Shown: piece after piece, positions 51,919 to 61,229 of the stretch
How the letters are laid out: each line of letters starts with the position of its first letter
Position numbering within the stretch: position 1 is the first letter of the stretch
Source: Pseudocoprococcus catus
GTDB lineage: Bacteria > Bacillota > Clostridia > Lachnospirales > Lachnospiraceae
Direction of reading: 5' to 3'
DNA length: 64,000 nt
Assembly (NCBI RefSeq): GCF_902381825.1
Contig: NZ_LR698973.1
Location: forward strand, 1,274,248 to 1,338,247
Program-made: the position numbers and the translations under genes
Notes under the pieces: model-generated
The model's database searches: none
What the model saw: the letters and a program-made list of their open reading frames with translations, nothing else
Told to the model about the DNA's origin: nothing

Positions 51919-53194
51919 GCGATTGATCGTTATTTCACTGGATGCCTTGGGCAGTACGGACTTTGAGATGTTTTCGCAGCTGCCGAACTTTAAGAAGTTT
52001 ATTGACCATGCGGCTTTTTGCAGGCAAGTCCGTTCGGTGTACCCGTCACTAACCTATCCGGCCCATACGACGATCGTGACCGGCAGGCCGCCGGCAGAAC
52101 ACGGAATTGTGAACAATATTCTGATTCAGCCGGAACGCTCATCGCCGGATTGGTTCTGGCAGCGGAAGTATATTCAGGGGACGACATTGTATGATGAGGC
52201 ATTGAAGAAGGGCATGCAGGTGGCGGCCCTTTTATGGCCGGTGACGGCGAAGTCTGATATTACATGGAATCTTCCGGAGATTTTTGCCAACCACAGGTGG
52301 TCGAATCAGATCATGACATCGGCGGCCAATGGCACATTGGGGTATCAGTTGACCCTGAACCGGAAGTTCGGCAGCCTCAGAGACGGTATTCGACAGCCGG
52401 CCCTGGACAATTTTGTACAGGCTTCCATGAATTATACGATCAGGACTTACAGACCGGATATGATGTTTGTACATCTGACAGATCTGGATACACAGCGGCA
52501 TCATTTTGGTGTGCATTCGAAGGAAGCCCATGCGGCGATAGAGCGACATGACCGGAGAGTCGGAGAACTGATGCATTTGTTGCACAGGTGCGGAATGTCC
52601 GTGAAGCGGGATACAACGGTAGTGCTTCTCGGTGATCACAGTCAGCTGGATGTTCAGAATATTATATTGATCAACCGATTTTTGCGTGAGCAGGGATATA
52701 TCAGGGTACAGCATGGGAGGATTACGGACTGGAAGGCTTACTGTCAGAATTGTGATGGTTCAGCCTATATTTATATCAGGAAGAACGGACTGGAGAAGTC
52801 TGAGCAGATTCGGATCAAGAATGAAATCTATGATTGGCTGTGTGCCATGAAGAATGATCCGGATAATGGCATTGCGGCCATTTATTCATCGAAGAAGGCG
52901 AAGGAGCTGGGGGCAGACCCGGAATGTACTTTTATGTTGGAAGCACGGCGTGGATTTTATTTTCAGAATGAGCTGGATATGGGAGAGATTCCTGAGGTGC
53001 AGCGGGCAACCCACGGTTTTCACCCGGGAAGGAAAGACTATCAGACTGTTTTCATGGCTGTTGGACCGGATATTATGCCGGGAGTGGAGATTGAAGAGAT
53101 GTCTCTGATGGATGAGGGCCCGACCATGGCCGAGATCATGGGACTGGAGCTTCCGGGGGCAAAGGGAAAGGTTCTGCGGGAGATTTTCCGGTAG
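51908..53194 (+). CDS. Type I phosphodiesterase / nucleotide pyrophosphatase (Enpp-like)
   Basis: 428 residues of the alkaline phosphatase superfamily. Metal and nucleophile sites: ISLDALG (Asp), SLTYPAHTTIVTG (Thr nucleophile), HLTDLDTQRHHFG, LLGDHSQLD, and THGFHPGRKDYQTVF. No signal peptide is visible, so it may act in the cytoplasm, unlike typical ectoenzymes. GAGGAG lies nine bases before the ATG at 51908; the ATG at 51899 would be within it. Substrate unknown (phosphodiester or sugar phosphate). Co-transcribed with rarA. Confidence 0.87.
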   Translation: MKSKRLIVISLDALGSTDFEMFSQLPNFKKFIDHAAFCRQVRSVYPSLTYPAHTTIVTGRPPAEHGIVNNILIQPERSSPDWFWQRKYIQGTTLYDEALKKGMQVAALLWPVTAKSDITWNLPEIFANHRWSNQIMTSAANGTLGYQLTLNRKFGSLRDGIRQPALDNFVQASMNYTIRTYRPDMMFVHLTDLDTQRHHFGVHSKEAHAAIERHDRRVGELMHLLHRCGMSVKRDTTVVLLGDHSQLDVQNIILINRFLREQGYIRVQHGRITDWKAYCQNCDGSAYIYIRKNGLEKSEQIRIKNEIYDWLCAMKNDPDNGIAAIYSSKKAKELGADPECTFMLEARRGFYFQNELDMGEIPEVQRATHGFHPGRKDYQTVFMAVGPDIMPGVEIEEMSLMDEGPTMAEIMGLELPGAKGKVLREIFR

Positions 53195-53255
53195 TTTGAT
53201 CCGGCGGCAGACAGAAGGACCGACGGAGCGGCCAATGTATTTTTCAAATTAGTAG

Positions 53256-53284
53256 TTGACATTTCAGAAATATCATTGTATTAT
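53256..53284 (+). promoter_or_regulatory. Promoter of the zinc/manganese transport operon
   Basis: Perfect TTGACA (53256-53261), an exact 17-base spacer and TATTAT (53279-53284). Confidence 0.85.
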
Positions 53285-53285
53285 T

Positions 53286-53312
53286 CCTTAATGAAACTTG
53301 GTTCCATTAAGG
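53286..53312 (+). promoter_or_regulatory. 27-bp dyad operator upstream of znuA
   Basis: CCTTAATGAAAC (53286-53297), a three-base centre TTG, and GTTCCATTAAGG (53301-53312): 11 of 12 positions are symmetric. It starts one base after the -10, so a bound dimer would block the start site. A metal-dependent repressor is the expected ligand. Confidence 0.8.
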
Positions 53313-53329
53313 AAAGAGAGTGTAATGAT

Positions 53330-54328
53330 ATGATAAAGAATAGAATAAGATTACTGCCGGTGCTTTTGCTTGCTGTGTGGGTGCTGGCAGGCTGCGGGCA
53401 TCAGGTGGCATCCGCTGATAAAGCGTCTGACGGCAGACTGCAGGTGGTGACAACCTTGTTTCCTCAGTATGATTTTGCCAGACAGATCGGCGGCGATCAT
53501 GCGGATGTGAGTCTGGTTCTGCTGCCGGGAATGGAGAGTCATATGTATGACCCGACACCGGGAGATATGATCCGAATTTCGGAGGCTGATATGTTTATCT
53601 ATACCGGCGCCGAGATGGAGCCCTGGGCTCAGGAGCTGGCAGACAGTGTCGATATGTCGAAAGTAAAGGTTGTGGATGCTTCTTCCGGCGTTTCTATGAT
53701 GAAGGAAGAAGATGAGGAACATGAACATGCGGAGGCGGAGGAAGATTCAGCCCATGCGGCGGAAGACAGTCATGACCACGGCAGCCATCACCATGAGCAT
53801 ACGTATGATCCGCATATCTGGCTGGATATGCAGAATGCCATACAGATGGTGAAGAATATCGAGGATGCCTTTTGTGAGGCAGATCCGGCCAATGCCGAGA
53901 CGTATAAGGCCAATGCAGAAGCTTACATTGAGAAACTGGAGGCTTTGGACAGTGAACTGAAGTCAATCACAGCAGGCGGTAATCGCCGGGATGTTGTTTT
54001 CGGCGGACGTTTTGCCTATGGTTATTTCATTCACGGTTATGGCTTGGAGTATGAGAGCGTTTATGACAGCTGTTCGGCGGATACGGAGCCGAGCATGGCA
54101 CAGATGGCGAATGTGATCAACTATATGAAAGAACACCATGTGAAGTATATTTTATATGAGGAGCTTTCAACGCCGAATGTAGCCCGAGCTATTGCAGATG
54201 CAACAGGTGCGCAGATGCTGATGTTTTCCACCTGTCATAATGTAACGAAGGATGAATTCGAATCCGGCGTGACCTTTATTGATCTTATGCAGCAGAATGC
54301 CGATACGCTGAAGAAGGCATTGGAGTAG
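53330..54328 (+). CDS. Zinc/manganese ABC transporter substrate-binding lipoprotein
   Basis: 332 residues of the ZnuA/AdcA-like cluster A-I family. Signal peptide with lipobox VLAGC (Cys at about 22). TTLFPQYDFARQIGG, LLPGMESHMYDPTPGD, a His/Asp/Glu-rich loop (about 124-160, with DSHDHGSHHHEHTYDPHIWLD) that gathers zinc in ZnuA proteins, and FGGRFAYGYFIHGYGL supply the metal site. The His-rich loop points to zinc more than manganese. The frame can be read from 53276, but the ATG at 53330 fits the signal peptide. First gene of a three-gene operon with a dyad operator. Confidence 0.93.
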   Translation: MIKNRIRLLPVLLLAVWVLAGCGHQVASADKASDGRLQVVTTLFPQYDFARQIGGDHADVSLVLLPGMESHMYDPTPGDMIRISEADMFIYTGAEMEPWAQELADSVDMSKVKVVDASSGVSMMKEEDEEHEHAEAEEDSAHAAEDSHDHGSHHHEHTYDPHIWLDMQNAIQMVKNIEDAFCEADPANAETYKANAEAYIEKLEALDSELKSITAGGNRRDVVFGGRFAYGYFIHGYGLEYESVYDSCSADTEPSMAQMANVINYMKEHHVKYILYEELSTPNVARAIADATGAQMLMFSTCHNVTKDEFESGVTFIDLMQQNADTLKKALE

Positions 54329-54337
54329 GAGGAAGAA

Positions 54338-55048
54338 ATGTCAATTCTGGAAGTCAGAGATGTGTCGATCATTTACAGCGATGATAAGCGTGTCGCTGTA
54401 GAACATGCATCTTTTAAGATAGAGGCAGGCGAGTATGCCTGCATCATAGGCAGCAACGGTTCAGGCAAGAGCACCCTTGTCAAGGGGATTGTGGGACTGG
54501 TGCCTGTTACATCCGGTGAGGTCATTCATGCGCTGTCACCGGAGCAGTACGCTTATTTATCACAGATTACGGAGATAGAAAGAGATTTCCCGGCAACCGT
54601 CAGAGAAGTTGTTTTGGCGGGCATGCAGCGTTCCGGAAGACGTTTTCCTTTTTATACGCGAGAAGACAGGAAGAAAGCTGCAGATGCCATGGAGACATTG
54701 GATATTACAGATCTGGCAGATTACAGGATCGGCAACCTTTCAGGCGGTCAGAAGCAGCGTGTGCTTCTGGCAAGAGCTCTTTGCAGAGAACCGAAGCTTT
54801 TGATCCTGGATGAACCATGTGCAGGTCTTGATCCGGCGATCACAGCGGAGTTTTACAGTTTGATCGACCATATCAACAAGAAGCAGGGTGTGACCATTCT
54901 TATGGTTTCCCATGATCTGGATCAGGTGGAACAGTATGCCAGCCATATTATTATGATGAATCAGACCGTGGAATTCGACGGCGATCATGAAGCATGGTGT
55001 AGAAAGTGTGCACAAGAAGGAGGACATTATCATGACACAGTTAATTGA
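54338..55048 (+). CDS. Zinc/manganese ABC transporter ATP-binding protein
   Basis: 236 residues. Walker A GSNGSGKSTL (about 37-46), Q-loop at SQITE, signature LSGGQKQR, Walker B LLILDEPCAGLD and the switch histidine in VSHD. Energises the metal uptake system formed with the neighbouring permease and lipoprotein. AGGAGGAA precedes the ATG, nine bases after znuA. Its 3' end overlaps the permease gene by 17 bases. Confidence 0.95.
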   Translation: MSILEVRDVSIIYSDDKRVAVEHASFKIEAGEYACIIGSNGSGKSTLVKGIVGLVPVTSGEVIHALSPEQYAYLSQITEIERDFPATVREVVLAGMQRSGRRFPFYTREDRKKAADAMETLDITDLADYRIGNLSGGQKQRVLLARALCREPKLLILDEPCAGLDPAITAEFYSLIDHINKKQGVTILMVSHDLDQVEQYASHIIMMNQTVEFDGDHEAWCRKCAQEGGHYHDTVN

Positions 55049-55847
55049 GGCCCTGTCTTATCCGTTTGTACAGAGAGCTATTGCAGCTGGTGTGATGATT
55101 TCTCTTTGTGCGGCACTGCTGGGGGTTATTCTTGTATTGAAGCAGTATTCCCTTATTGGCCATGGACTCGGAGATGTCGGCTTTGCATCCACATCCCTGG
55201 CCGTAGCACTCGGACTGCCGGTTATGGCAGTTTCGATTCCAATTGTTGTGATTGCAGCCTGCCTGATCATGTTCTGGTCCCAGCGGTCTAAAACCGGCGG
55301 GGATACAGCGATTGGCATGGTAGCCACCGGTGCATTATCCATTGGTGTGATCATCACTGCCATGAGCAGTGGATTCAATGTAGATGTCAACGGTTATATG
55401 TTCGGCAGTATTCTGGCTATGAGCAGAGAGGATGTGATCTTCAGCGTTGTGCTGTCGATTGTCATTCTTGTGCTGTTTGTCGTATTTTATAATCGGTTGT
55501 TCCTGATCACATTCGATGAGAATTTCGCAAAGGCCAGCGGTATCAGAGTCGGGTTTTATCAGTTTTTGATTGCGCTGCTGACAGCATTGACCGTTGTTAT
55601 GGGTATGCGGATGATGGGAAGTCTTCTGATTTCCAGTTTGATCATTTTTCCTGCGGTGATTGCGCGCAAGCTGGTTGTCAGCTTCAAGGCAGTGGCAGTA
55701 TTATCCGTTTTTCTGTCTGTGATCTGCTTTCTGGCAGGGCTGATCCTGTCATTTGAGATGAATCTTCCAACGGGTGCCAGCATTGTTATCATCAATCTGA
55801 TCGTGCTGATTGCAGTGACGATTTTGAATAAATTACGCGGAAGATAG
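55032..55847 (+). CDS. Zinc/manganese ABC transporter permease
   Basis: 271 residues with about eight membrane helices, ABC-3 family (ZnuB-like). Characteristic segments: LGVILVLKQYSLIGHGLGDVGFASTSLA near the N-terminus and VVMGMRMMGSLLISSLIIFPAVIARKL. AAGGAGG lies just before the ATG at 55032, inside the ATPase gene; the longer frame from 54987 lacks support. No terminator was found directly after; the glycosyltransferase follows after 138 bases. Confidence 0.94.
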   Translation: MTQLIEALSYPFVQRAIAAGVMISLCAALLGVILVLKQYSLIGHGLGDVGFASTSLAVALGLPVMAVSIPIVVIAACLIMFWSQRSKTGGDTAIGMVATGALSIGVIITAMSSGFNVDVNGYMFGSILAMSREDVIFSVVLSIVILVLFVVFYNRLFLITFDENFAKASGIRVGFYQFLIALLTALTVVMGMRMMGSLLISSLIIFPAVIARKLVVSFKAVAVLSVFLSVICFLAGLILSFEMNLPTGASIVIINLIVLIAVTILNKLRGR

Positions 55848-55925
55848 ATCCGTTTAACCATTAGTTATAAAAAAGTAAGATTTTTATACTGGTATTTTAT
55901 GGATTGACCTGTTAAGATATAACAG

Positions 55926-55942
55926 ACAGGAGTTGTCTCCTG
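55926..55942 (+). other. Perfect small hairpin upstream of the glycosyltransferase gene
   Basis: CAGGAG and CTCCTG pair around TTGT, and just before it CTGTTA-N3-TAACAG-like pairing is seen (CTGTTAAGATATAACAG). It could be a leader structure or weak terminator. No role is assignable. Confidence 0.4.
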
Positions 55943-55985
55943 CCCATTATACGCTTAAAAACATCTAATCAGGAGGTTGGGAAGA

Positions 55986-57005
55986 TTGAAGATTCTGTCT
56001 TTTGCGGTTCCTTGTTACAACTCGGAAGCTTATATGCGCAAGTGTATTGATTCACTGCTGCCGGGCGGCGAGGACGTGGAGATTATTATTGTAGATGACG
56101 GTTCCAGCGATGGCACAGCTGCCATTGCGGATGAATATGAAGCAAAGTATCCGGGGATCTGCCGCGCGATCCATCAGGAGAATGCAGGCCATGGTGGTGC
56201 AGTGAATACAGGTATTGCCAATGCCAGAGGCATGTATTTCAAGGTTGTGGATTCAGACGACTGGCTGGATACAGACAGCTACAGGATTGTGCTGAATAGA
56301 TTGAAACAGTTCAGAGAGGACCGCAAGCGTGTGGATATGTTTATCTGCAATTATGTCTATGAACATGTGGAGGATGGTACATCTCATACAATCGGCTATC
56401 ATAAGGTGCTCCCGGAAGAGAAGATATTCGGATGGGATGAGGCGCGCCATTTCAGAATGGATCAGAATCTGCTGATGCACTCTGTGATCTACAGAACCAA
56501 AGTGCTGAGAGAGAGCGGGCTGAAGCTGCCGAAGCATACATTCTATGTGGACAATCTGTTTGTCTATATACCGCTGCCGTATGTGAAGACGTTGTATTAT
56601 TTAGATGTGGATCTTTACAGATATTTTATTGGACGTAATGACCAGTCTGTCAACGAACGCGTGATGATCAGCCGTATTGATCAGCAGATTTATGTGAACA
56701 AGCTGATGATCGATGCCTACTGCCTGCCGCAGGATGTATCCAACAAGCATCTGGCGCGTTATATGTTGAGTTATCTGGCCATGATCTGCTGCGTGACATC
56801 TATTATGCTTCTGATCTCAGGAACACCTGAGAATCTTGAGAAGCGTCGTGAACTGTGGCAATACTTCAAGAAGAAGTATCCAAGTATGTACTGGAGAGTT
56901 CGCCTTGGTGGCCGTGGTATTGTCAGCAATCCACCGGGCAAGATTTCCTATGGGATTGTTGTGCGATGCTACAGAATGGCTCAGAAGATTTACAAGTTTA
57001 ATTAA
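55986..57005 (+). CDS. Family 2 glycosyltransferase
   Basis: 339 residues. GT-A fold with FAVPCYNSEAYMRKCIDSLL at the N-terminus, IIVDDGSSDGT, HQENAGHGGAVNTGI and the DXD-type VVDSDDWLD. It transfers a sugar to an unknown acceptor, likely cell-surface related. A single hydrophobic stretch (about residue 258-280) may associate it with the membrane. The start is TTG at 55986, nine bases after AGGAGG; a TTG at 55977 abuts the Shine-Dalgarno and is less likely. Confidence 0.9.
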   Translation: MKILSFAVPCYNSEAYMRKCIDSLLPGGEDVEIIIVDDGSSDGTAAIADEYEAKYPGICRAIHQENAGHGGAVNTGIANARGMYFKVVDSDDWLDTDSYRIVLNRLKQFREDRKRVDMFICNYVYEHVEDGTSHTIGYHKVLPEEKIFGWDEARHFRMDQNLLMHSVIYRTKVLRESGLKLPKHTFYVDNLFVYIPLPYVKTLYYLDVDLYRYFIGRNDQSVNERVMISRIDQQIYVNKLMIDAYCLPQDVSNKHLARYMLSYLAMICCVTSIMLLISGTPENLEKRRELWQYFKKKYPSMYWRVRLGGRGIVSNPPGKISYGIVVRCYRMAQKIYKFN

Positions 57006-57049
57006 GAGAAATGCCCGATGCTTCGGGAATATGAGTTGGGGGAATGACA

Positions 57050-57721
57050 ATGCGTTGTCCGAATTGTGGCCAGCGCCTCGCAGATGAGGCGGGAAGATGT
57101 CCTGTCTGTGGGACAGTAATTGATGAAGAGACAAGAAGGAAAGCCATGAATGAGGATGATTTTGCTTCATCTTCATTTGAAGGTACACGTCAGTCAATGG
57201 AAGAACAGGCATCAGCCGCACAGAGCGGGCGTACTGATCAGATGGCTCCGGATGAGAAGCGTTATCCGGCGAGACCGATGAAGTGGTACAAGTTTCTGAT
57301 CTATTTTTCCTTGGTTCTGACAGGCTTTGCCAATATATGGACAGGTGTAGAGGCTGTTCTGGGGATGCAGTACGAGACGAAGAGTCAGGCAGCACAGGTT
57401 TATGCTGTCTATCCGGGGCTTCATGTGTTGGATATTGTTTACGGTGTGCTGTTGATTCTGTTGGGGGTCTATGCGCTGATTGTCCGCCAGTATCTGGCCG
57501 GATTTAAGGCGAAGGGACCGAAGATGCTGCTGATCATGTATATTGTTTCACTGGTTATTGAGGTTGCTTACATTGCAGCAAGCTCTCTGATCAGCGGGGT
57601 GAATCTTCTGACAGCATCCGAATCAGGAATGATGCTGATTTCAAGCATGATCGTGTCATTATTTATGATCGGGGCCAATAAGGTTTATTTCGATAAACGA
57701 GCACACCTGTTCAATAAATAG
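57050..57721 (+). CDS. Zinc-ribbon membrane protein
   Basis: 223 residues. N-terminal zinc ribbon CPNCG..CPVCG (about 3-22), a polar linker (about 30-80), and four membrane helices from about residue 82 (FLIYFSLVLTGFANIW, LHVLDIVYGVLLILLGVYALIV, MLLIMYIVSLVIEVAYIAASSL, MMLISSMIVSLFMIGANKVYF). Zinc-ribbon plus TM proteins are common and uncharacterised in Clostridia. GGGGGA is best spaced for the ATG at 57050. Confidence 0.82.
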   Translation: MRCPNCGQRLADEAGRCPVCGTVIDEETRRKAMNEDDFASSSFEGTRQSMEEQASAAQSGRTDQMAPDEKRYPARPMKWYKFLIYFSLVLTGFANIWTGVEAVLGMQYETKSQAAQVYAVYPGLHVLDIVYGVLLILLGVYALIVRQYLAGFKAKGPKMLLIMYIVSLVIEVAYIAASSLISGVNLLTASESGMMLISSMIVSLFMIGANKVYFDKRAHLFNK

Positions 57722-57753
57722 GACATTTTTGATTCAGAATACAAAGAGAACAT

Positions 57754-57790
57754 GGGGAATGGCGCCGGATGGTGCGGTTCCCTTTCTTTT
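57754..57790 (+). terminator. Intrinsic terminator after the zinc-ribbon gene
   Basis: GGGAA pairs with TTCCC and GCGCC with GGTGC across a small internal loop; a tract TTTCTTTTTG follows. Confidence 0.7.
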
Positions 57791-57878
57791 TGTTCATGAG
57801 CTGTAAAAACCAGTGGTAATTTATCAAAAATACGTTATAATAAATAGAGATGCCAACGGGTAGAGAAAGGGGAAACAT

Positions 57879-58874
57879 ATGGCAAGTTCAGATATAGGAA
57901 TTGACTTGGGTACAGCCAGTGTCCTTGTCTATGTGAGAGGCAAGGGAGTCGTACTGAAGGAACCTTCAGTTGTGGCTTATGATAAAGATACAAATGAAAT
58001 AAAGGCCATCGGTGAGGAAGCACGTCAGATGATGGGACGAACTCCAGGGAATATTGAAGCTGTACGTCCGCTGCGTCAGGGTGTGATCTCAGATTATACT
58101 ATTACAGAGAAGATGCTGCGCTACTTTATTCAGAAGGCTATGGGCAGAAAGACATTGAAGCGTCCGCGAGTCTGTGTAGGTGTACCGAGCGGTGCAACAG
58201 AAGTTGAGAAGAATGCGGTCTGGCAGGCAGCGCTGGAGGCAGGTGCCAGAGACGTGATGATTATTGAAGAGCCGATTGCAGCGGCCCTTGGAGCAGGTAT
58301 TGATATTTCGCGTCCATGCGGCAACATGATCATTGATATAGGCGGCGGTACGACGGATATCGCTGTGATATCGCTGGGGGATACAGTTGTCAGCCGTTCA
58401 CTGAAGCTTGGCGGTGATGATTTCGACGAAGCAGTGATCCGATATCTCAGAAAGCAGCACAATCTGCTGGTGGGTGATCGGACAGCGGAAGATGTGAAGA
58501 TTCGCATTGGCGGCGTGTATGAGCGTGTCAGCCCGCTTTTGATGCAGGTGAAGGGCCGTGACCTGATCACCGGTATGCCGAAGACAGTGGAAGTCAGCAG
58601 CACAGAGATGCTAGAGGCTTTCAAGGAGAATATTATCCAGATTCTGGAAGTGGTCCATCAGGTACTGGAAGATACACCACCGGAACTGGCTGCAGACATT
58701 GCCACAAGAGGTATCTTGCTGACAGGCGGCGGCAGTATGCTCTTTGGTATGGATGACTTGATTGGAGAGACAACAGGCATACAGACAACAGCAGTGGATG
58801 ATCCGATTTCTGCAGTGGCCATTGGAACAGGCCGTTATACAGAATTTATTGAGGGCAAACAGACGAGAGCCTGA
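57879..58874 (+). CDS. MreB-family rod-shape actin homologue
   Basis: 331 residues. Forms filaments under the membrane that guide lateral wall synthesis. ATP-site motifs: IGIDLGTASVLVYVRGKGVVLKEPSVVAYD (phosphate 1), MIIDIGGGTTDIAVISLG (phosphate 2) and LLTGGGSMLFGMD (adenosine). Full length for MreB/Mbl. A perfect -10 (TATAAT, 57836-57841) precedes, though the -35 is poor. No mreC/mreD follow, as is usual for Mbl-type or extra MreB copies in Firmicutes, so whether this is mreB or mbl cannot be settled. Confidence 0.93.
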   Translation: MASSDIGIDLGTASVLVYVRGKGVVLKEPSVVAYDKDTNEIKAIGEEARQMMGRTPGNIEAVRPLRQGVISDYTITEKMLRYFIQKAMGRKTLKRPRVCVGVPSGATEVEKNAVWQAALEAGARDVMIIEEPIAAALGAGIDISRPCGNMIIDIGGGTTDIAVISLGDTVVSRSLKLGGDDFDEAVIRYLRKQHNLLVGDRTAEDVKIRIGGVYERVSPLLMQVKGRDLITGMPKTVEVSSTEMLEAFKENIIQILEVVHQVLEDTPPELAADIATRGILLTGGGSMLFGMDDLIGETTGIQTTAVDDPISAVAIGTGRYTEFIEGKQTRA

Positions 58875-58989
58875 TGACAGACGAGAATGGATGGCGAATC
58901 AGATGCCGCAGCAGACTGCGGTATCCGGTTCGCTATTCTTGGTTAAGTTAGGGTATTAACCATCAATACATGGTAGTAGGAGTAATGGA

Positions 58990-61212
58990 ATGGAAAGCAT
59001 ACAGGGACTTGTGGAGCATATTGTCTATCACAATGACACCAATGGATATACAGTTTTTTCCCTGATGTGCCAGGGGGAAGAGATTGTCTGTGTGGGAAAT
59101 GTCACTTCGCTGGATGAAGGAGAATATCTCAAGGCAGAGGGTGAATATACGGAACATCAGGTATATGGAAGACAGTTCAAGGTGACTTCCATGAGTGTGG
59201 AAGTGCCGGAGGATGAATATTCCATTGAAAGATATCTCGGTTCCGGGGCCATCAGGGGTGTGGGACCGTCACTGGCAGCCCGCATTGTCAAGAAATTCAA
59301 AAAGGATTCTTTCAGGATCATTGAAGAAGAACCGGAGCGGTTGGCTGAGATCAAGGGCATCAGTGAACGCAAAGCCAGGGAGATCTATCAGCAGTTTCAT
59401 GAGAAGCAGGATATGCGTCAGGCCATGATGTTTCTGGCGAAATACGGGATTACAACAACCTTATCCCTGAGAATTTACAAACAGTACGGCGAGGAGATGT
59501 ACCGGATCATTCAGGAGAATCCGTACCGGCTGGCCGATGATATGAACGGCATCGGTTTCAAATTGGCGGATGAGATCGCCAAAAAGGCCGGGATTGGTTC
59601 CCATTCAGATTTTCGAATCCGCAGCGGCATTATCTATATGCTGCAGCAGGGAACCCTTTCCGGGCATATTTACATACCGGCGGCATTGCTGGTGGAGAAG
59701 ACGGCCCAGATGCTGGGGGTGGAAGAAGAAGCTGTGGACCATCTGCTTCAGAGCCTGCAGATGGACCGCAAGATTGTTGTGAAGAAAATAGACGATGTGT
59801 CGGTGGTGTATGGAGCCTCACTTTACCGCCTGGAGCTGGAGACCGCGGGACTTCTGAAGAATCTTGGTGTCGATTACAGCGTGGATGAGAAGGAAGTAGG
59901 AAAGGTTCTGGACCGTATTGAGAAAAGGGAAGGCATTGATCTGGATGATCACCAGCGTGAAGCGGTGTATTCTGCTGCAGGCAATGGGGTGCTTGTCATC
60001 ACCGGCGGTCCCGGTACCGGTAAAACCACGACGATTAATGCCATTATCAAATACCTGGAATATGAAGGGTTGGAGATGCGTCTGGCGGCGCCGACGGGAA
60101 GAGCGGCCAAACGTATGTCAGAAGCCACAGGACGGGAGGCCCAGACCATTCACCGGATGCTGGAATTATCAGGCGGACCGGATGACGACCGCCTGCGAAC
60201 ACAGTTTGAGCGCAATCAGGACAATCCCCTGGAAACGGATGTGGTCATTATTGATGAGATGTCTATGGTGGATATCTATCTGATGAATGCCCTTTTGAAG
60301 GCCATAGCCGTGGGCACAAGGCTGATCCTTGTAGGGGATGTGAACCAGCTGCCGAGTGTCGGACCGGGCAATGTGCTGAAGGATATCATTGATTCTGAAT
60401 GTTTTCAGGTGGTACGTCTGACGAAGATTTTCAGACAGGCACTGGAAAGCGATATCATTAAGAATGCCCATCTGATCAATGAGGGACGGCAAATTGAACT
60501 TGGCAACAAAAGCCAGGACTTTTTCTGCCTGAAACGATATGATGTCCAGCAGATTCTGGGGGTCATGGTGCTTCTGATCAGAGACAAGCTTCCGAAGTTT
60601 GTCAATGCAAAGCCTTACGATATCCAGGTGCTGACGCCGATGCGCAAAGGAGAACTGGGGGTAGAGCGGCTGAATACCGTACTGCAGCACTATCTGAACC
60701 CGCCGTCTTCGGACAAGAAAGAGCGCGAATTTCATCAGGGTGTTATCCGTGAAGGGGACAAGGTTATGCAGATCAGGAATAATTATCAGATCGAATGGGA
60801 AGTGCTGGGACATTATAATCTGCCTTTGGACAAGGGCGTGGGCGTTTTTAACGGCGATATGGGCGTTGTCCGGGAGATCAATCATTTTGCGGAACAGCTG
60901 GTGGTAGAATTTGATGAAGGACGCAGGGTGACCTATGGTTTTGCACAGCTTGACGAACTGGAACTGGCTTATGCCATTACAATCCACAAATCTCAGGGCA
61001 GTGAGTATCCGGCTGTCATTATGCCGCTGCTGTCCGGCCCGCGCATGCTGTTTAACAGAAATATTCTTTATACAGCAGTGACCCGTGCCAAGCAGTGTGT
61101 GGCCATTGTGGGGGATGAGCATACCGTCCGTCATATGATCGAGAATGAAAAACAACAAAAGAGATATACGTCTTTGAATCTGCGTCTCAGAGAAATGAAT
61201 ACACTTTCATAG
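58990..61212 (+). CDS. recD2: SF1B DNA helicase RecD2
   Basis: 740 residues. N-terminal OB-like part (NTNGYTVFSL, GEYTEHQVYGRQFKVTS), helix-hairpin-helix motifs (LGSGAIRGVGPSLAARIVKKF, LAEIKGISERKAREI), then the helicase: Walker A GGPGTGKTTT (about 338-347), motif Ia, VVIIDEMSMVD, GDVNQLPSVGPG, and C-terminal AYAITIHKSQGSEYPAVIMPL and YTAVTRAK. A RecBC-independent 5'-3' helicase in repair. TAGGAG lies eight bases before the ATG. Confidence 0.95.
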   Translation: MESIQGLVEHIVYHNDTNGYTVFSLMCQGEEIVCVGNVTSLDEGEYLKAEGEYTEHQVYGRQFKVTSMSVEVPEDEYSIERYLGSGAIRGVGPSLAARIVKKFKKDSFRIIEEEPERLAEIKGISERKAREIYQQFHEKQDMRQAMMFLAKYGITTTLSLRIYKQYGEEMYRIIQENPYRLADDMNGIGFKLADEIAKKAGIGSHSDFRIRSGIIYMLQQGTLSGHIYIPAALLVEKTAQMLGVEEEAVDHLLQSLQMDRKIVVKKIDDVSVVYGASLYRLELETAGLLKNLGVDYSVDEKEVGKVLDRIEKREGIDLDDHQREAVYSAAGNGVLVITGGPGTGKTTTINAIIKYLEYEGLEMRLAAPTGRAAKRMSEATGREAQTIHRMLELSGGPDDDRLRTQFERNQDNPLETDVVIIDEMSMVDIYLMNALLKAIAVGTRLILVGDVNQLPSVGPGNVLKDIIDSECFQVVRLTKIFRQALESDIIKNAHLINEGRQIELGNKSQDFFCLKRYDVQQILGVMVLLIRDKLPKFVNAKPYDIQVLTPMRKGELGVERLNTVLQHYLNPPSSDKKEREFHQGVIREGDKVMQIRNNYQIEWEVLGHYNLPLDKGVGVFNGDMGVVREINHFAEQLVVEFDEGRRVTYGFAQLDELELAYAITIHKSQGSEYPAVIMPLLSGPRMLFNRNILYTAVTRAKQCVAIVGDEHTVRHMIENEKQQKRYTSLNLRLREMNTLS

Positions 61213-61229
61213 AATATCAGGGGGAGAAT

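Noticed and set aside
55926-55942. Hairpin as terminator of the zinc transporter operon
   Set aside because: It is followed by CCCATTATAC rather than Ts and lies about 80 bases after the permease stop.
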